Positions 53,467 through 62,664 of a stretch of 64,000 nucleotides of DNA are shown piece after piece; the stretch's first letter is position 1; each line of letters opens with the position of its first letter. A program made the translations under genes and the position numbers. The notes below the pieces were generated by a model. That model was not told the DNA's origin and did no database searches. It saw nothing but the letters and a program-made list of their open reading frames with translations. Source of the DNA: CAZPWF01 sp964590725 (lineage in GTDB: Bacteria > Patescibacteriota > Saccharimonadia > Saccharimonadales > JACQNP01); the NCBI GenBank assembly GCA_964590725.1, contig CAZPWF010000003.1, positions 1 through 64,000 on the forward strand, in the 5' to 3' direction.

Positions 53467-54759
53467 ATGAAACATACCGTTAGCGAAATTAGTTTAGCAA
53501 ATGGCTCGAAAGGCTTGTTAATTAACGTGCCCGACGCCAGTGTTATGACTTTCGAAGTAAACTTTCGGGCTGGTGAATATTTGGTTAATGAGGAAAAATG
53601 GGAAACCCCACATCTTATGGAGCACGTTTTGCTTGGCGCTAACGAGCTTATTCCAAAGGCTCGTCTATTCCAGGCAGAGTTTGAAAAAAACGGCGCATAT
53701 AATAACGCCAGTACTGGCGCGTATGATATTAATTATGAAGCTGAATGTGCAGATTTTGAGTGGGATCGTGTTGCAGGCATGCTGCTGACAGCTATAAGTA
53801 AGCCACTTTTCTTACAAGAAGAATTCGATGCTGAGTACGGTAATGTCGTCGAAGAGCTTAATGCTCGATCAAATAATCATTTTCGGCACCTAAGCTTGGC
53901 GTTGCGTGGTAAATATGGTTATAAAGTGCTCACTGACCAAAGAAGATTAGAGCTTATAGAGAACGTGTTATTGAGTGACGTAAAAAAGCACTACAAGCGC
54001 ACACATACAGCGTCTAATATGCGATTTATTATAGCTGGTAAGATTACGTCAGAAAGAAAAAAGGTGCTTGAGGACCTACTGGCTAATATCGAATTACCAA
54101 AGGGTTTTAAAAGATTTGTATTACCAAACGAAACGCCAAGACCGCTCAAAAAACCACTTTATATTCATAATCCAACAGTAGAAAATCTTCATTTTTATAT
54201 AGATACATTCATGAAACGTAAAATGAATGATGATGAAGCTGATGCCTTAAATCTAATTAATACAATGTTGACTGAAACATTATATTCGCGAATTTTGGGT
54301 GAAGCTCGCGAGCATGGACTTGTATATCACATGAGTTCGGGAACAGGTCAATCTAGATATAGTTCTAACTGGTGGTTTGGTGCGCAGATTATGCCAAAAA
54401 ATACTGAGAAGTTATTTTCGATCATCACAAAAGAACTACATAAGGTATTTTCTGCAGATATTTCTTCTACCGATATATTGGCTGCTAAGCAGTATTCACT
54501 TGGAAGGTATCAACGTAGCGGTCAGACAGTTTCTGGTACTGCCGATGGTTATGCAAGCAGATATTTCTTTGACGAGCAAATAGAGGACTATTATAAAATT
54601 CCTCAAAGAATCGAGTCGGTTAATAGGGACAAGATTGTTCAGATATCTAGAGCAATGTTTGCCGACAGGGTGTGGGGCATGGGTGTACTCAGTAGTTGTG
54701 GTGAAGACTTTGTTGCAAACTTGTCAGATAAAATAGAACCACTATGGCTAGTCGGATAA
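53467..54759 (+). CDS. Peptidase M16 family protein
   Basis: 430 residues. The inverted zinc motif HxxEH is HLMEH (49-53), with the distal Glu in YGNVVEEL (near 129). The second M16 domain is at about 200-420 with the RILGEAREHGLVYHMSS region. Because the motif is complete, it is probably an active zinc peptidase. It has no signal peptide and is likely cytoplasmic. The substrate is unknown. Confidence 0.88.
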   Translation: MKHTVSEISLANGSKGLLINVPDASVMTFEVNFRAGEYLVNEEKWETPHLMEHVLLGANELIPKARLFQAEFEKNGAYNNASTGAYDINYEAECADFEWDRVAGMLLTAISKPLFLQEEFDAEYGNVVEELNARSNNHFRHLSLALRGKYGYKVLTDQRRLELIENVLLSDVKKHYKRTHTASNMRFIIAGKITSERKKVLEDLLANIELPKGFKRFVLPNETPRPLKKPLYIHNPTVENLHFYIDTFMKRKMNDDEADALNLINTMLTETLYSRILGEAREHGLVYHMSSGTGQSRYSSNWWFGAQIMPKNTEKLFSIITKELHKVFSADISSTDILAAKQYSLGRYQRSGQTVSGTADGYASRYFFDEQIEDYYKIPQRIESVNRDKIVQISRAMFADRVWGMGVLSSCGEDFVANLSDKIEPLWLVG

Positions 54760-54812
54760 AAATGGTTATGCTAGTATTAAGCTAACAATTAAGTAAAAGT
54801 TAACAAAAAATT

Positions 54813-56021
54813 ATGGACCCAAATCAAAGTCCTCAACCCGATCAGCAAAATATACAGCCAAATCCAACACAGCAGGGTATTGCTCAGCCTGCCGTACCGT
54901 CGGCAAATACCCCTCAAATAGTAACTCCGACACCCCAGCCTCAATCTATTGAACCACCTATAACCACACCCACTAATCAGCCCACAGGTATTGTTCAGCC
55001 ACAACAACCAATTTTCTCAGATCAATCTCCTCAATTAGTTACTGAACCTGCGGATAATGTGGTTCATAGTGTTCCTCAAACTCAGCTATATCAATCAGAA
55101 AATAATTACGCACAGTCGGTTGAAGCCTCAGTACGGCAAAACACTCCAACAATGAGTCCTCCTGCGCAGACTGCGCCTATAAATTCGGTCTCGAACATTC
55201 CTTCGCCTCAGGTTCAGCAAGCAGTTTTGCCAGCACCTCCATTACTAAGTAATGTTGATTCAAAAAAACCCAAGACACCTTTGGTCACTCTGGCTGCGCA
55301 GTTAACTTTTAGAGGAACAGAAGAGCGGCGACCAAAAACACTAATTGGCAAAATACTGGGTATTTTTATAATTATTGTCGCGCTGGCAGGTAGTGCTGGA
55401 TTTATATATGCAGCTCAACACGTTAAAGCAGCGCGAAAAGAGATTCATCAACAGTCAAATCCATATGCGGCAAAAAACGAGGAAGATAAGAAAAAAGCTA
55501 TTGCCGACAGCTCGCCTGAAACACAAAAACTAAAAGACGGTAAGTTAGATGTTTCAAAACTTTTTGACACATATGCAGCCGAACGTGAGCAAGATATTAA
55601 AGCAGAATACAACGAGCAAATAAATGTTTCAGATGGTACAACTTTTGCAGTTGTCGGTTCTACAAGAGGTTGGATGCCCAAAGGTAAGTACGCTTCGAAG
55701 CCAGCTAAAGGCAAGGAGTATATAAAAATAGACTTGTTAGTTGGCTATAGAGGGAAAGAAGGTACTGGTTCTATTTATGAATTAAAGCTTCAAAATTCGA
55801 AAGGTGGCTTACAGGATACTTCATATGTTTCGGATGAATCTAGTGATGAGAATGGGCTAGGTAGTTTACCGTCAATAACACCTGGAGGCACAGCAGAGGG
55901 TTGGTTGGTATTTGAAGTAGATAAAGGTGAGCCCGTGTCTTTGGTGCTCGAAAAGAAAGGTCTCTTTGATGCTAAGAACAAAGAATATAAAGTTCGTGCA
56001 GCTGTGGAGATAAAGCAATGA
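54813..56021 (+). CDS. Bitopic membrane protein with DUF4352-like exported domain
   Basis: 402 residues. The first 150 are Pro/Gln-rich and disordered (cytoplasmic), followed by one transmembrane helix (about 182-203). The C-terminal 125 residues fit the immunoglobulin-like DUF4352 pattern (KEYIKIDLLVGYRG, TPGGTAEGWLVFEV). Function unknown. It overlaps the next gene by 4 bases. Confidence 0.75.
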   Translation: MDPNQSPQPDQQNIQPNPTQQGIAQPAVPSANTPQIVTPTPQPQSIEPPITTPTNQPTGIVQPQQPIFSDQSPQLVTEPADNVVHSVPQTQLYQSENNYAQSVEASVRQNTPTMSPPAQTAPINSVSNIPSPQVQQAVLPAPPLLSNVDSKKPKTPLVTLAAQLTFRGTEERRPKTLIGKILGIFIIIVALAGSAGFIYAAQHVKAARKEIHQQSNPYAAKNEEDKKKAIADSSPETQKLKDGKLDVSKLFDTYAAEREQDIKAEYNEQINVSDGTTFAVVGSTRGWMPKGKYASKPAKGKEYIKIDLLVGYRGKEGTGSIYELKLQNSKGGLQDTSYVSDESSDENGLGSLPSITPGGTAEGWLVFEVDKGEPVSLVLEKKGLFDAKNKEYKVRAAVEIKQ

Positions 56022-56350
56022 CAAACTTAATAATGGCAGTGTCTGAATTCACAGCTTATCAGGTAGATCTAGATCAGCAATTTGTCATACCAATTTTGTA
56101 TTTCGTGCCGCTCATAGTGTGCGCATTACTTCATAAATATTCTCCTCGTATACTCTCTCTTGTCGTTGGATCGATATTTATAGCTTGCACGGCATATTTT
56201 GCATACATATTATATTTTGATTATTCTATTTGGAAATATGTGATGCCGGTGATAGTTGTATTTGGTGGCCTTTCAGGATTATCTGGATGGATCAGATTCT
56301 TGCTGAAGAAAATCAAGAATATTGGCGACGACGACTCCTATCTTAGCTAG
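56018..56350 (+). CDS. Small membrane protein
   Basis: 110 residues with three hydrophobic helices (about 23-40, 47-67, 72-92) and a basic then acidic C-terminus. ATGA overlap with the gene before it shows they are translated together. No family was recognised. Confidence 0.7.
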   Translation: MTNLIMAVSEFTAYQVDLDQQFVIPILYFVPLIVCALLHKYSPRILSLVVGSIFIACTAYFAYILYFDYSIWKYVMPVIVVFGGLSGLSGWIRFLLKKIKNIGDDDSYLS

Positions 56351-56367
56351 TTAATATCTTTGACTGT

Positions 56368-56373
56368 TATAAT
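56368..56373 (+). promoter_or_regulatory. -10 box of prfB
   Basis: TATAAT ends 10 nt before the ATG at 56384. This supports that start over the in-frame TTG at 56360, which lies upstream of the likely transcription start. Confidence 0.6.
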
Positions 56374-56383
56374 TCTCTTTAGT

Positions 56384-57469
56384 ATGCAAGACATATTAAA
56401 GAAAACCAATGAACTTGAAAAAACAATTGAAGCTATAATTGGGCAATTAGGTATAGATGAGCTTGAAAAAGAATTGATCACATTGCGCGATCAGTCCAGC
56501 GCAAATGATTTTTGGTTGAATGCTGAACATGCGCAATCTGTCATGAAGCAAATAAGTAAGTTAGAGTTACGTATATCACCGTGGAGGGAAATGCAAACAG
56601 AGCTATCAGAAATAACAGAACTAATTGAAATTGATGACGACTCAATCAGAGATTCGTTACTAAAACAACTGTCTAGTGTCGAATCAAGGTTTGATGAGCA
56701 AAAACGTGTTCTTCAGTTTTCCGGTCCTTATGATGATTTTAATGTTATTTTGGGTATTCATGCAGGAGCTGGCGGTACCGATGCTCAGGATTGGGCACAA
56801 ATGCTACTTCGAATGTATGTTCGTTGGGCAGAAGCGCACAAATATAAGGTTAAGATGATTGATGAGTCACCAGGAGAAGAGGCCGGCATAAAAAGCGCTA
56901 CTATTGAAATAGAAGGGCCTTTTATGTTTGGCAAATTGAGTGGCGAACACGGTGTTCATCGCCTAGTACGTTTGAGTCCATTTAATTCAGATAATCTTCG
57001 CCAAACCAGCTTCGCGAAAGTTGAAATTATGCCGAAAGTCGATACCCCCGATGCGGTCATAATTGATGAAAAAGAACTAAAAATTGATGTATACCGTAGC
57101 GGCGGCAAGGGTGGTCAGTCGGTAAACACAACAGATTCCGCGGTGCGTATTACACATTTACCGACTAATATTGTGGTGGCTATTCAAAACGAACGCAGCC
57201 AGATCCAAAATAAAGAAACAGCTATGACAATACTGCGCTCCCGATTAGCACAGTTACAGATCGAACAACACGCTGAAAAAGTATCAGAACTAAAGGGTCC
57301 AAATCAGTCAGCCGAGTGGGGTAATCAAATTCGCAGCTATGTTCTCCACCCCTACAAACAAGTTAAAGATCTTCGAACGCGTTATGAAACAAGTGATGCT
57401 GAAGGTGTATTGGATGGTAGGCTCGATGAATTTCTAGAAAGTTATCTTGAATCAACACTCGAAGGCTAA
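56384..57469 (+). CDS. prfB: Peptide chain release factor 2
   Basis: 361 residues from the ATG at 56384. GGQ is in RSGGKGGQSVNTTDS (near 238-252). The RF2-specific recognition segment is LVRLSPFNSDNLRQTSFA (near 197-214), with SPF replacing PxT. It reads UAA and UGA. The programmed +1 frameshift that many bacteria use to control RF2 is absent: the frame is continuous. Confidence 0.95.
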   Translation: MQDILKKTNELEKTIEAIIGQLGIDELEKELITLRDQSSANDFWLNAEHAQSVMKQISKLELRISPWREMQTELSEITELIEIDDDSIRDSLLKQLSSVESRFDEQKRVLQFSGPYDDFNVILGIHAGAGGTDAQDWAQMLLRMYVRWAEAHKYKVKMIDESPGEEAGIKSATIEIEGPFMFGKLSGEHGVHRLVRLSPFNSDNLRQTSFAKVEIMPKVDTPDAVIIDEKELKIDVYRSGGKGGQSVNTTDSAVRITHLPTNIVVAIQNERSQIQNKETAMTILRSRLAQLQIEQHAEKVSELKGPNQSAEWGNQIRSYVLHPYKQVKDLRTRYETSDAEGVLDGRLDEFLESYLESTLEG

Positions 57470-57477
57470 TCGTTTGC

Positions 57478-57483
57478 TATAAT
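57478..57483 (+). promoter_or_regulatory. -10 box of ftsE
   Basis: TATAAT ends 8 nt before the ATG at 57492. Confidence 0.6.
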
Positions 57484-57491
57484 GCTTATAC

Positions 57492-58172
57492 ATGATTCTG
57501 TTTGATAGGGTAACGAAAGTATATAATCGCAGCAACACTGCTCTCGACCGCGTGAGTCTACACGTTGAGCCGAAAGAATTTGTGATTATTGTTGGTAAGA
57601 GTGGTGCGGGTAAATCTACGCTTCTTAAGTTACTTACTAGAGAAGAGCGACCGACTAGCGGTAAGATTGTGGTTGGTGGTGTCGATTATGACAAGCTAAA
57701 GGATCGGGATATCCCATTGCTTCGCCGAAAAATAGGAGTAGTTTTTCAGGATTTTAAACTTTTGCCAAACAAGACAGTGTTTGAAAATGTTGCATTTGCT
57801 TTGGAAATTGTCGGTTTCGGTAACAAAGAAATTAATCATACGGTTCCTAGGGTACTTGATATTGTTGGTCTAAAAGGCAAGGAACGTCGAATGCCGATGG
57901 AGCTGTCTGGAGGAGAAAGACAAAGGGTAGCAATCGCACGAGCAATAGTGCGACAGCCAAAAATATTGATTGCTGACGAGCCAACAGGTAACCTCGACCC
58001 GAAGCACGCATGGGATGTCATAAAAGTTCTAGAAAAAATAAATCGTTACGGAACCACAGTTTTGCTGACAACTCATAATCAAGACATCGTTAATAAATTG
58101 AAACGGCGAGTCATAACAATTAGCGATGGACGCGTAGCAAGCGACCGAGCCAATGCGGAGTATAAAAGCTAA
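57492..58172 (+). CDS. ftsE: Cell-division ATP-binding protein FtsE
   Basis: 226 residues. Walker A is GKSGAGKST (about 36-44), the Q-loop QDFKLLPNKTVFENVAFAL, the signature LSGGERQRV (about 140-148), and Walker B ILIADEP. With FtsX it transmits division signals to cell-wall hydrolases outside the membrane. One-base overlap with ftsX. Confidence 0.95.
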   Translation: MILFDRVTKVYNRSNTALDRVSLHVEPKEFVIIVGKSGAGKSTLLKLLTREERPTSGKIVVGGVDYDKLKDRDIPLLRRKIGVVFQDFKLLPNKTVFENVAFALEIVGFGNKEINHTVPRVLDIVGLKGKERRMPMELSGGERQRVAIARAIVRQPKILIADEPTGNLDPKHAWDVIKVLEKINRYGTTVLLTTHNQDIVNKLKRRVITISDGRVASDRANAEYKS

Positions 58173-59116
58173 TGAGAAGAGGGTTCATATCTTTTGGTCG
58201 TGTCATCCGTGCGGGTTTGCAAAACTTTGCCCGTAATTTAACGCTTGCCATTGCTGCGATGGCGGTGATATTTATAACCTTAACCATAGTATTATTTTCT
58301 GTAATTGTTAATGCAACATTTGCTCACACAGTACAGCTTATCACTGACAAAATTGATATATCTGTATATCTAGTTGATGGTCTAAAAGATCAGCAGAGAG
58401 AAGAGTTAATAAACAATGTAAAAGCTATAGAGAATGTAAAAAGTGTTGAGTATGTCTCTAAGGATCAGGCATTGGATATATACAAAAAGCAAAACGCTGA
58501 CAACATTGATTTATTGGTTGCGATATCTCAGACGGATAATCCCTTGCCAGCCAGTCTGCAAATTAAACCAAGAGATCCAAATAAAATTGACGAGATTAAA
58601 CAATTCCTCGAAAAGCCAGAAATAAAAGCGCTTCAATCTGACGAGACCTCTTATTCGGGTGATCGCAAAGACGCAATTGATAAGATCTCCAAAGCCACAT
58701 CTTTCTTTAGACAGGCTGGTATTGTTGGTGTGGCCGTATTTATGTTGGTGTCGGTGCTCATTATCTTTAACACGATTAGGATGGCAATATTTAACCGACG
58801 AGATGAACTGACAATTATGAGACTACTTGGGGCAGGAACATGGTATATACGGGGTCCATTTATTATTGAAACTGTTATCTATGGTTTGATTGCAGGGGCT
58901 TTGTCCATTGTTGCAGTAGGTTCTATGTTTGCAGTGTCGTCTAATACTTTTGACGCTAGCAGTCTGGGTTTGTTAGATATTAAATTTGCTAGTGACTATT
59001 TCGCTAGTCATTTTGCGTTAATTGTTGCTGTGCAGCTTACAATTGGTGTACTTATTGGTGCGTTTTCATCGTATATTGCCACGACGCGGTATCTTAAATT
59101 TAAGAGTTCTAAGTAG
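58172..59116 (+). CDS. ftsX: Cell-division membrane protein FtsX
   Basis: 314 residues with the FtsX layout: helix 1 (about 23-47), an extracellular loop domain (about 55-170), and three C-terminal helices (about 185-208, 232-258, 280-305). RRDELTIMRLLGAG is the coupling helix. It is probably the regulator of the CHAP hydrolase encoded next. Confidence 0.94.
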   Translation: MRRGFISFGRVIRAGLQNFARNLTLAIAAMAVIFITLTIVLFSVIVNATFAHTVQLITDKIDISVYLVDGLKDQQREELINNVKAIENVKSVEYVSKDQALDIYKKQNADNIDLLVAISQTDNPLPASLQIKPRDPNKIDEIKQFLEKPEIKALQSDETSYSGDRKDAIDKISKATSFFRQAGIVGVAVFMLVSVLIIFNTIRMAIFNRRDELTIMRLLGAGTWYIRGPFIIETVIYGLIAGALSIVAVGSMFAVSSNTFDASSLGLLDIKFASDYFASHFALIVAVQLTIGVLIGAFSSYIATTRYLKFKSSK

Positions 59117-59140
59117 AGCTGTATAATATTAGTAACTAAA

Positions 59141-59169
59141 TTGCAAAGTATTGCAGGGTATGGTATGAT
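59141..59169 (+). promoter_or_regulatory. Promoter of the CHAP hydrolase gene
   Basis: TTGCAA (59141-59146), 17-bp spacer, TATGAT (59164-59169), ending 10 nt before the ATG at 59180. Confidence 0.6.
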
Positions 59170-59179
59170 CAAAGAGGTT

Positions 59180-60373
59180 ATGCTAAAACAAAAAACTAAA
59201 GTATCCACAACTTCATTTCGTTCAGGAGCACTGATATTTATCTTAACTTTGGTTTTTGCTGGAAGTTTTCTTGCAGCACCTTTTGCGCATGCCGATCGGT
59301 TTGACGAAGAAATCAAAAAGTTAAGTGCTGATAGTCAGCAAAAAAAAGAACAAGTTAACTCCCTAGAAATTCAGGCAAACAGCATCCAAGATACGATTGC
59401 AAAATTGCAACAACAAATTGACGGATTACAGGCGCAGATTACGGCTAATCAAGCCAAGAATGACAAGCTAAAAGTTGAGATAGATGTCGCTCAGAAAGAA
59501 TTAGATCAGACAAAGAAGTTACTTGGTGAGAATATTAAGGCAATGTATCTAGAAGGTGAGATCAGCACCTTAGAAATGCTAGCTTCTAGTAAAGACCTAA
59601 GCGAATATGTAGACAAGGAGCAGTATAGAGATACTGTAAAAACCAAGATTAAAACCTCGCTTGATAAAGTTACCCAACTAAAAGCCCAACTGAAAACACA
59701 GAAAGAATCAGTCGAGAAGCTTCTTGCCGAACAGCAGTCATTACGAAATCAAGTTGCCTCGCAGCATGGTCAGCAACAAAGGCTCTTGACACTTAATCAG
59801 TCACAGCAGGATTCGTTTAATCAAGACATTCAGTCCAATCAAGAAAAAATTAAGGATCTAAAACACCAACAAGTCTTAGAGAATGTAAAATTATTCGGGG
59901 GAAACTCCGTTCAACCGGGGATACCTGGTGGTGGTGGGTATCCATGGGGCAATGCGTATTGTGCTCACACGGGTCAAGTTGGTGGCGATTGTTGGAATTA
60001 TGATTGGGAATTTAATGGCAGTCCTTGGGATTCTTGGGGTTATGGTTTCCGTAACTGTACTAGCTGGGTTGCATACAAACTAGCATCAGACGGCAAGGTA
60101 GGCATTACTTATTTAGGAAATGCAGCAAATTGGCCAGGAAATGCTTCTGCGCGCGGCATACCTGTATCTTACGGTTCTGGTGCGCGTCCAGGTGATGCAG
60201 CGGTTAATCCAAACGGTTATTATGGGCATGTTATGTATGTAGAGGCTGTTACGGGCGATGGACAGGTGATAGTAAGTGACTATAATCGAATGGGTGATGG
60301 GCTGTATCGTGGCCCAGAAGGTGGCAGTGCAGCAGTGTTAAACCAGGCTGGACTCGTTTTCATCCATTTCTAA
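59180..60373 (+). CDS. Secreted CHAP-domain peptidoglycan hydrolase (PcsB-like)
   Basis: 397 residues from the ATG at 59180, chosen because upstream in-frame starts lie in the promoter. A signal peptide ends near PFAHA/D (about 37). A long coiled coil (about 40-235) is followed by a Gly-rich linker and a CHAP domain with the catalytic Cys in RNCTSWVAY and His in GHVMYVE. Coiled coil plus CHAP directly after ftsEX is the layout of PcsB-type hydrolases that FtsEX switches on to separate daughter cells. Confidence 0.92.
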   Translation: MLKQKTKVSTTSFRSGALIFILTLVFAGSFLAAPFAHADRFDEEIKKLSADSQQKKEQVNSLEIQANSIQDTIAKLQQQIDGLQAQITANQAKNDKLKVEIDVAQKELDQTKKLLGENIKAMYLEGEISTLEMLASSKDLSEYVDKEQYRDTVKTKIKTSLDKVTQLKAQLKTQKESVEKLLAEQQSLRNQVASQHGQQQRLLTLNQSQQDSFNQDIQSNQEKIKDLKHQQVLENVKLFGGNSVQPGIPGGGGYPWGNAYCAHTGQVGGDCWNYDWEFNGSPWDSWGYGFRNCTSWVAYKLASDGKVGITYLGNAANWPGNASARGIPVSYGSGARPGDAAVNPNGYYGHVMYVEAVTGDGQVIVSDYNRMGDGLYRGPEGGSAAVLNQAGLVFIHF

Positions 60374-60436
60374 GTTTTCTATCGTAACATAAGTATTGAA
60401 TGTGTAATAATGTATTGGTCTATAAGGAGGTCATGA

Positions 60437-61660
60437 GTGTTTAAAGAATCAGATGTTGTTGACGTAAAGAAGCGTCCACGTTGGATGAAGACGGGTCTTA
60501 TTACCCTGGGTGTGGCAGCTGTTTTTTTGTTGGGTTTGTATATAGGAAATGGCAATATTGCCTTTGGAGCTATAAATCTAAAAAAGAACAATCAGAATGG
60601 TAGTATGCCGGCTAATTTAAATTACACATCTGTCGAGCAACTTTATGACGCCCTCAAGGTAAGCTTTGACGGTCAGCTTAATGAAACTAAACTAGTTGAT
60701 GGCATGAAAAAGGGTCTAGTGGAAGCAGCAGGTGATCAATATACCGAATATCAGAATAGTGAAAAGTCAAAAGAATTCAATGAAAGTCTAAATGGAACTT
60801 TTAGTGGTATTGGTGCTGAATTAAGCAAAGAGAATAATACAATAGTGGTTGTCGCGCCTATTTCGGGCTACCCGGCTGAAAAGGCAGGCTTAAAAGCTAA
60901 AGACGTCATTGTAAAGATCAATGACGAAAGTGCTCTAGATATGTCGGTTTCTGATGCTGTTACTAAGATTCGTGGCCCAGAAGGAACCAATGTAAAACTC
61001 AAGGTAGTTCGTGACGCGAAACAAGAGCTAGAGTTCGATATTACTCGGCAAAAAATTACTATTCCCAGCGTAGAATACAACGTGGGCGCTGACAATATCG
61101 GCTATATTAAGATTAGTCGATTTGCCGAAGACACGAGTGGCCTAGCACAAAAAGCTGCCGAAGAATTCAAGGCAAAAAACGTTAAGGGTGTCGTACTCGA
61201 CATGAGGAACGATCCGGGTGGCCTGCTTGATGCATCTGTTGACGTCTCAAGTTTATGGATAGATAAAGGAAAGACAATCTTGGAAGAAAAGCGTGGCGGC
61301 GAGGTAGTGAAGACATATAAAGCCAAAGGCGACAATATACTTAAAGGCATCCCAACAGTAGTGTTGATTAACGAAGGAAGCGCCAGCGCGAGCGAGATTA
61401 CTGCAGGAGCACTCAAAGATAATGGTGTAGCTACGCTAATTGGCGCAAAGTCATTTGGTAAAGGTAGTGTTCAACAGCTTTCTGATTTACGTGGCGGCGG
61501 TGTTCTAAAGGTAACAGTTGCTCGTTGGTATACCCCAGCAGGCAAGAATATCGATAAAGAAGGTATTGAGCCTGACCAAAAAGTAGAAATAACCGAAGAA
61601 AATGCAAAAAACAAGCAAGATCCGCAAAAAGACGCAGCCATTCAATTCATAAATAAGTAG
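60437..61660 (+). CDS. ctpA: Carboxy-terminal processing protease (S41)
   Basis: 407 residues, GTG start 6 nt after AAGGAGG (an ATG at 60433 leads to an early stop). Signal anchor at about 17-40. PDZ domain at about 105-200 and the S41 domain with the catalytic Ser in NEGSASASEI (near 315) and Lys in KSFGKGSVQ (near 341). It trims exported proteins, often together with cell-wall hydrolases like the one upstream. Confidence 0.94.
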   Translation: MFKESDVVDVKKRPRWMKTGLITLGVAAVFLLGLYIGNGNIAFGAINLKKNNQNGSMPANLNYTSVEQLYDALKVSFDGQLNETKLVDGMKKGLVEAAGDQYTEYQNSEKSKEFNESLNGTFSGIGAELSKENNTIVVVAPISGYPAEKAGLKAKDVIVKINDESALDMSVSDAVTKIRGPEGTNVKLKVVRDAKQELEFDITRQKITIPSVEYNVGADNIGYIKISRFAEDTSGLAQKAAEEFKAKNVKGVVLDMRNDPGGLLDASVDVSSLWIDKGKTILEEKRGGEVVKTYKAKGDNILKGIPTVVLINEGSASASEITAGALKDNGVATLIGAKSFGKGSVQQLSDLRGGGVLKVTVARWYTPAGKNIDKEGIEPDQKVEITEENAKNKQDPQKDAAIQFINK

Positions 61661-61768
61661 GCCTTTCAGACTAGCTTGATTCAATTATGCCGGAGATGTG
61701 CGTCTTCGTCTGGCAGTAAAAGATACCTCCAAGCTAATAGCTAACAGATAGAAATATTTCGGAAGATG

Positions 61769-61797
61769 TTGACGAAATACACAAAAAGTACTATAAT
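61769..61797 (+). promoter_or_regulatory. Consensus promoter with overlapping DnaA-box-like sequence
   Basis: TTGACG (61769-61774), 17-bp spacer, TATAAT (61792-61797), one of the best promoters in the window. The 9-mer TGTGGATAA (61797-61805), a reverse DnaA-box match, covers the start point of transcription. The rest of the gap 61661-61768 shows no gene. Confidence 0.75.
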
Positions 61798-61818
61798 GTG
61801 GATAAATATGGAATTGTT

Positions 61819-62505
61819 GTGGACATAAAGAACACTTTTGAAGCTGTAGATGTATTAATTAGTGGCATGGATTATGTTGAACGTGCTGAATTTTTTGATC
61901 ACATTCGTGGCGCATATCCAGATGAATTTGGTACAAGTGCGCTAGAAAATACTGTAGAAGTCGAGACTTTAGATGAACCATTCGAAGAGCGCGTTGACGT
62001 CATATCTATGCTATCGCCAGAACAAGCAGAACGTGCTAACAAGTTAAAATCCGCTATGGCTGAAAAGTTTCGCGTCGATGCAGCAGATTTCTCAGTCCTG
62101 GCAACTGAAGCCGAAACGGGTGAGAAACTGTTCTGCGTAGCTTACACCGCAGGTAACGGTATCTACAAAGGCAGTTGGAACAAAATCATGGGTAATGAAA
62201 CCACTAAAGACTTCGTGGTAGAAATTGATGGTCAAAAATTCGACACCCGAACTGGTATGACCCTAGATGTTTACGCAGCAATGGTTGAACGGGCTAGAGC
62301 AAATGACGAAATCCTACCAGATAGTCGACAATTATCCGAAGAAAATGGTCAAGTCTGGACTTGGACACTTCGCACTGGCGAACAGGCGGTTGTCCTCAAC
62401 GCGCCGCGCGCTAGCGTCCTCGAGGACGATTCGGTGTACGGCGGCTGGTGCGATGGCGGCGACGGCGGTGGCGCTGTTCGTTTCCGCCCCGCAGCGGTCC
62501 TCTAG
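61819..62505 (+). CDS. Unknown acidic protein with a GC-rich C-terminal tail
   Basis: 228 residues from the GTG at 61819. The earlier GTG at 61798 directly abuts the -10 box, so it would lie upstream of transcription. No family was recognised; the body is acidic and helical with a beta-rich part near 105-150. The last 35 residues (from LNAPRASVLEDD, then GGWCDGGDGGG and VRFRPAAVL) are encoded by unusual DNA: bases 62401-62500 are 74% G+C by hand count, far above the neighbours. The tail looks flexible, with a single Cys. The strong promoter suggests high expression. Confidence 0.65.
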   Translation: MDIKNTFEAVDVLISGMDYVERAEFFDHIRGAYPDEFGTSALENTVEVETLDEPFEERVDVISMLSPEQAERANKLKSAMAEKFRVDAADFSVLATEAETGEKLFCVAYTAGNGIYKGSWNKIMGNETTKDFVVEIDGQKFDTRTGMTLDVYAAMVERARANDEILPDSRQLSEENGQVWTWTLRTGEQAVVLNAPRASVLEDDSVYGGWCDGGDGGGAVRFRPAAVL

Positions 62506-62664
62506 TTTGTCTTTTGATACTTTTACGGGTATGTAAAATAATCTTGAAAGCATCCCAAAGAGGTGTGTAGAATTGCGGTTATTTGTTGTGAAAGTTAGGT
62601 AAGATATTCCAAGAGTTGGGTTCTTGTGGTAGTATCTTTTAAGTAATGAGAGGGTTAATACAAG

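Noticed and set aside
56360..56383. Upstream TTG start or frameshift element for prfB
   Set aside because: The frame is continuous and the TTG lies upstream of the likely transcription start; no CUUUGA-type slip site precedes a stop.
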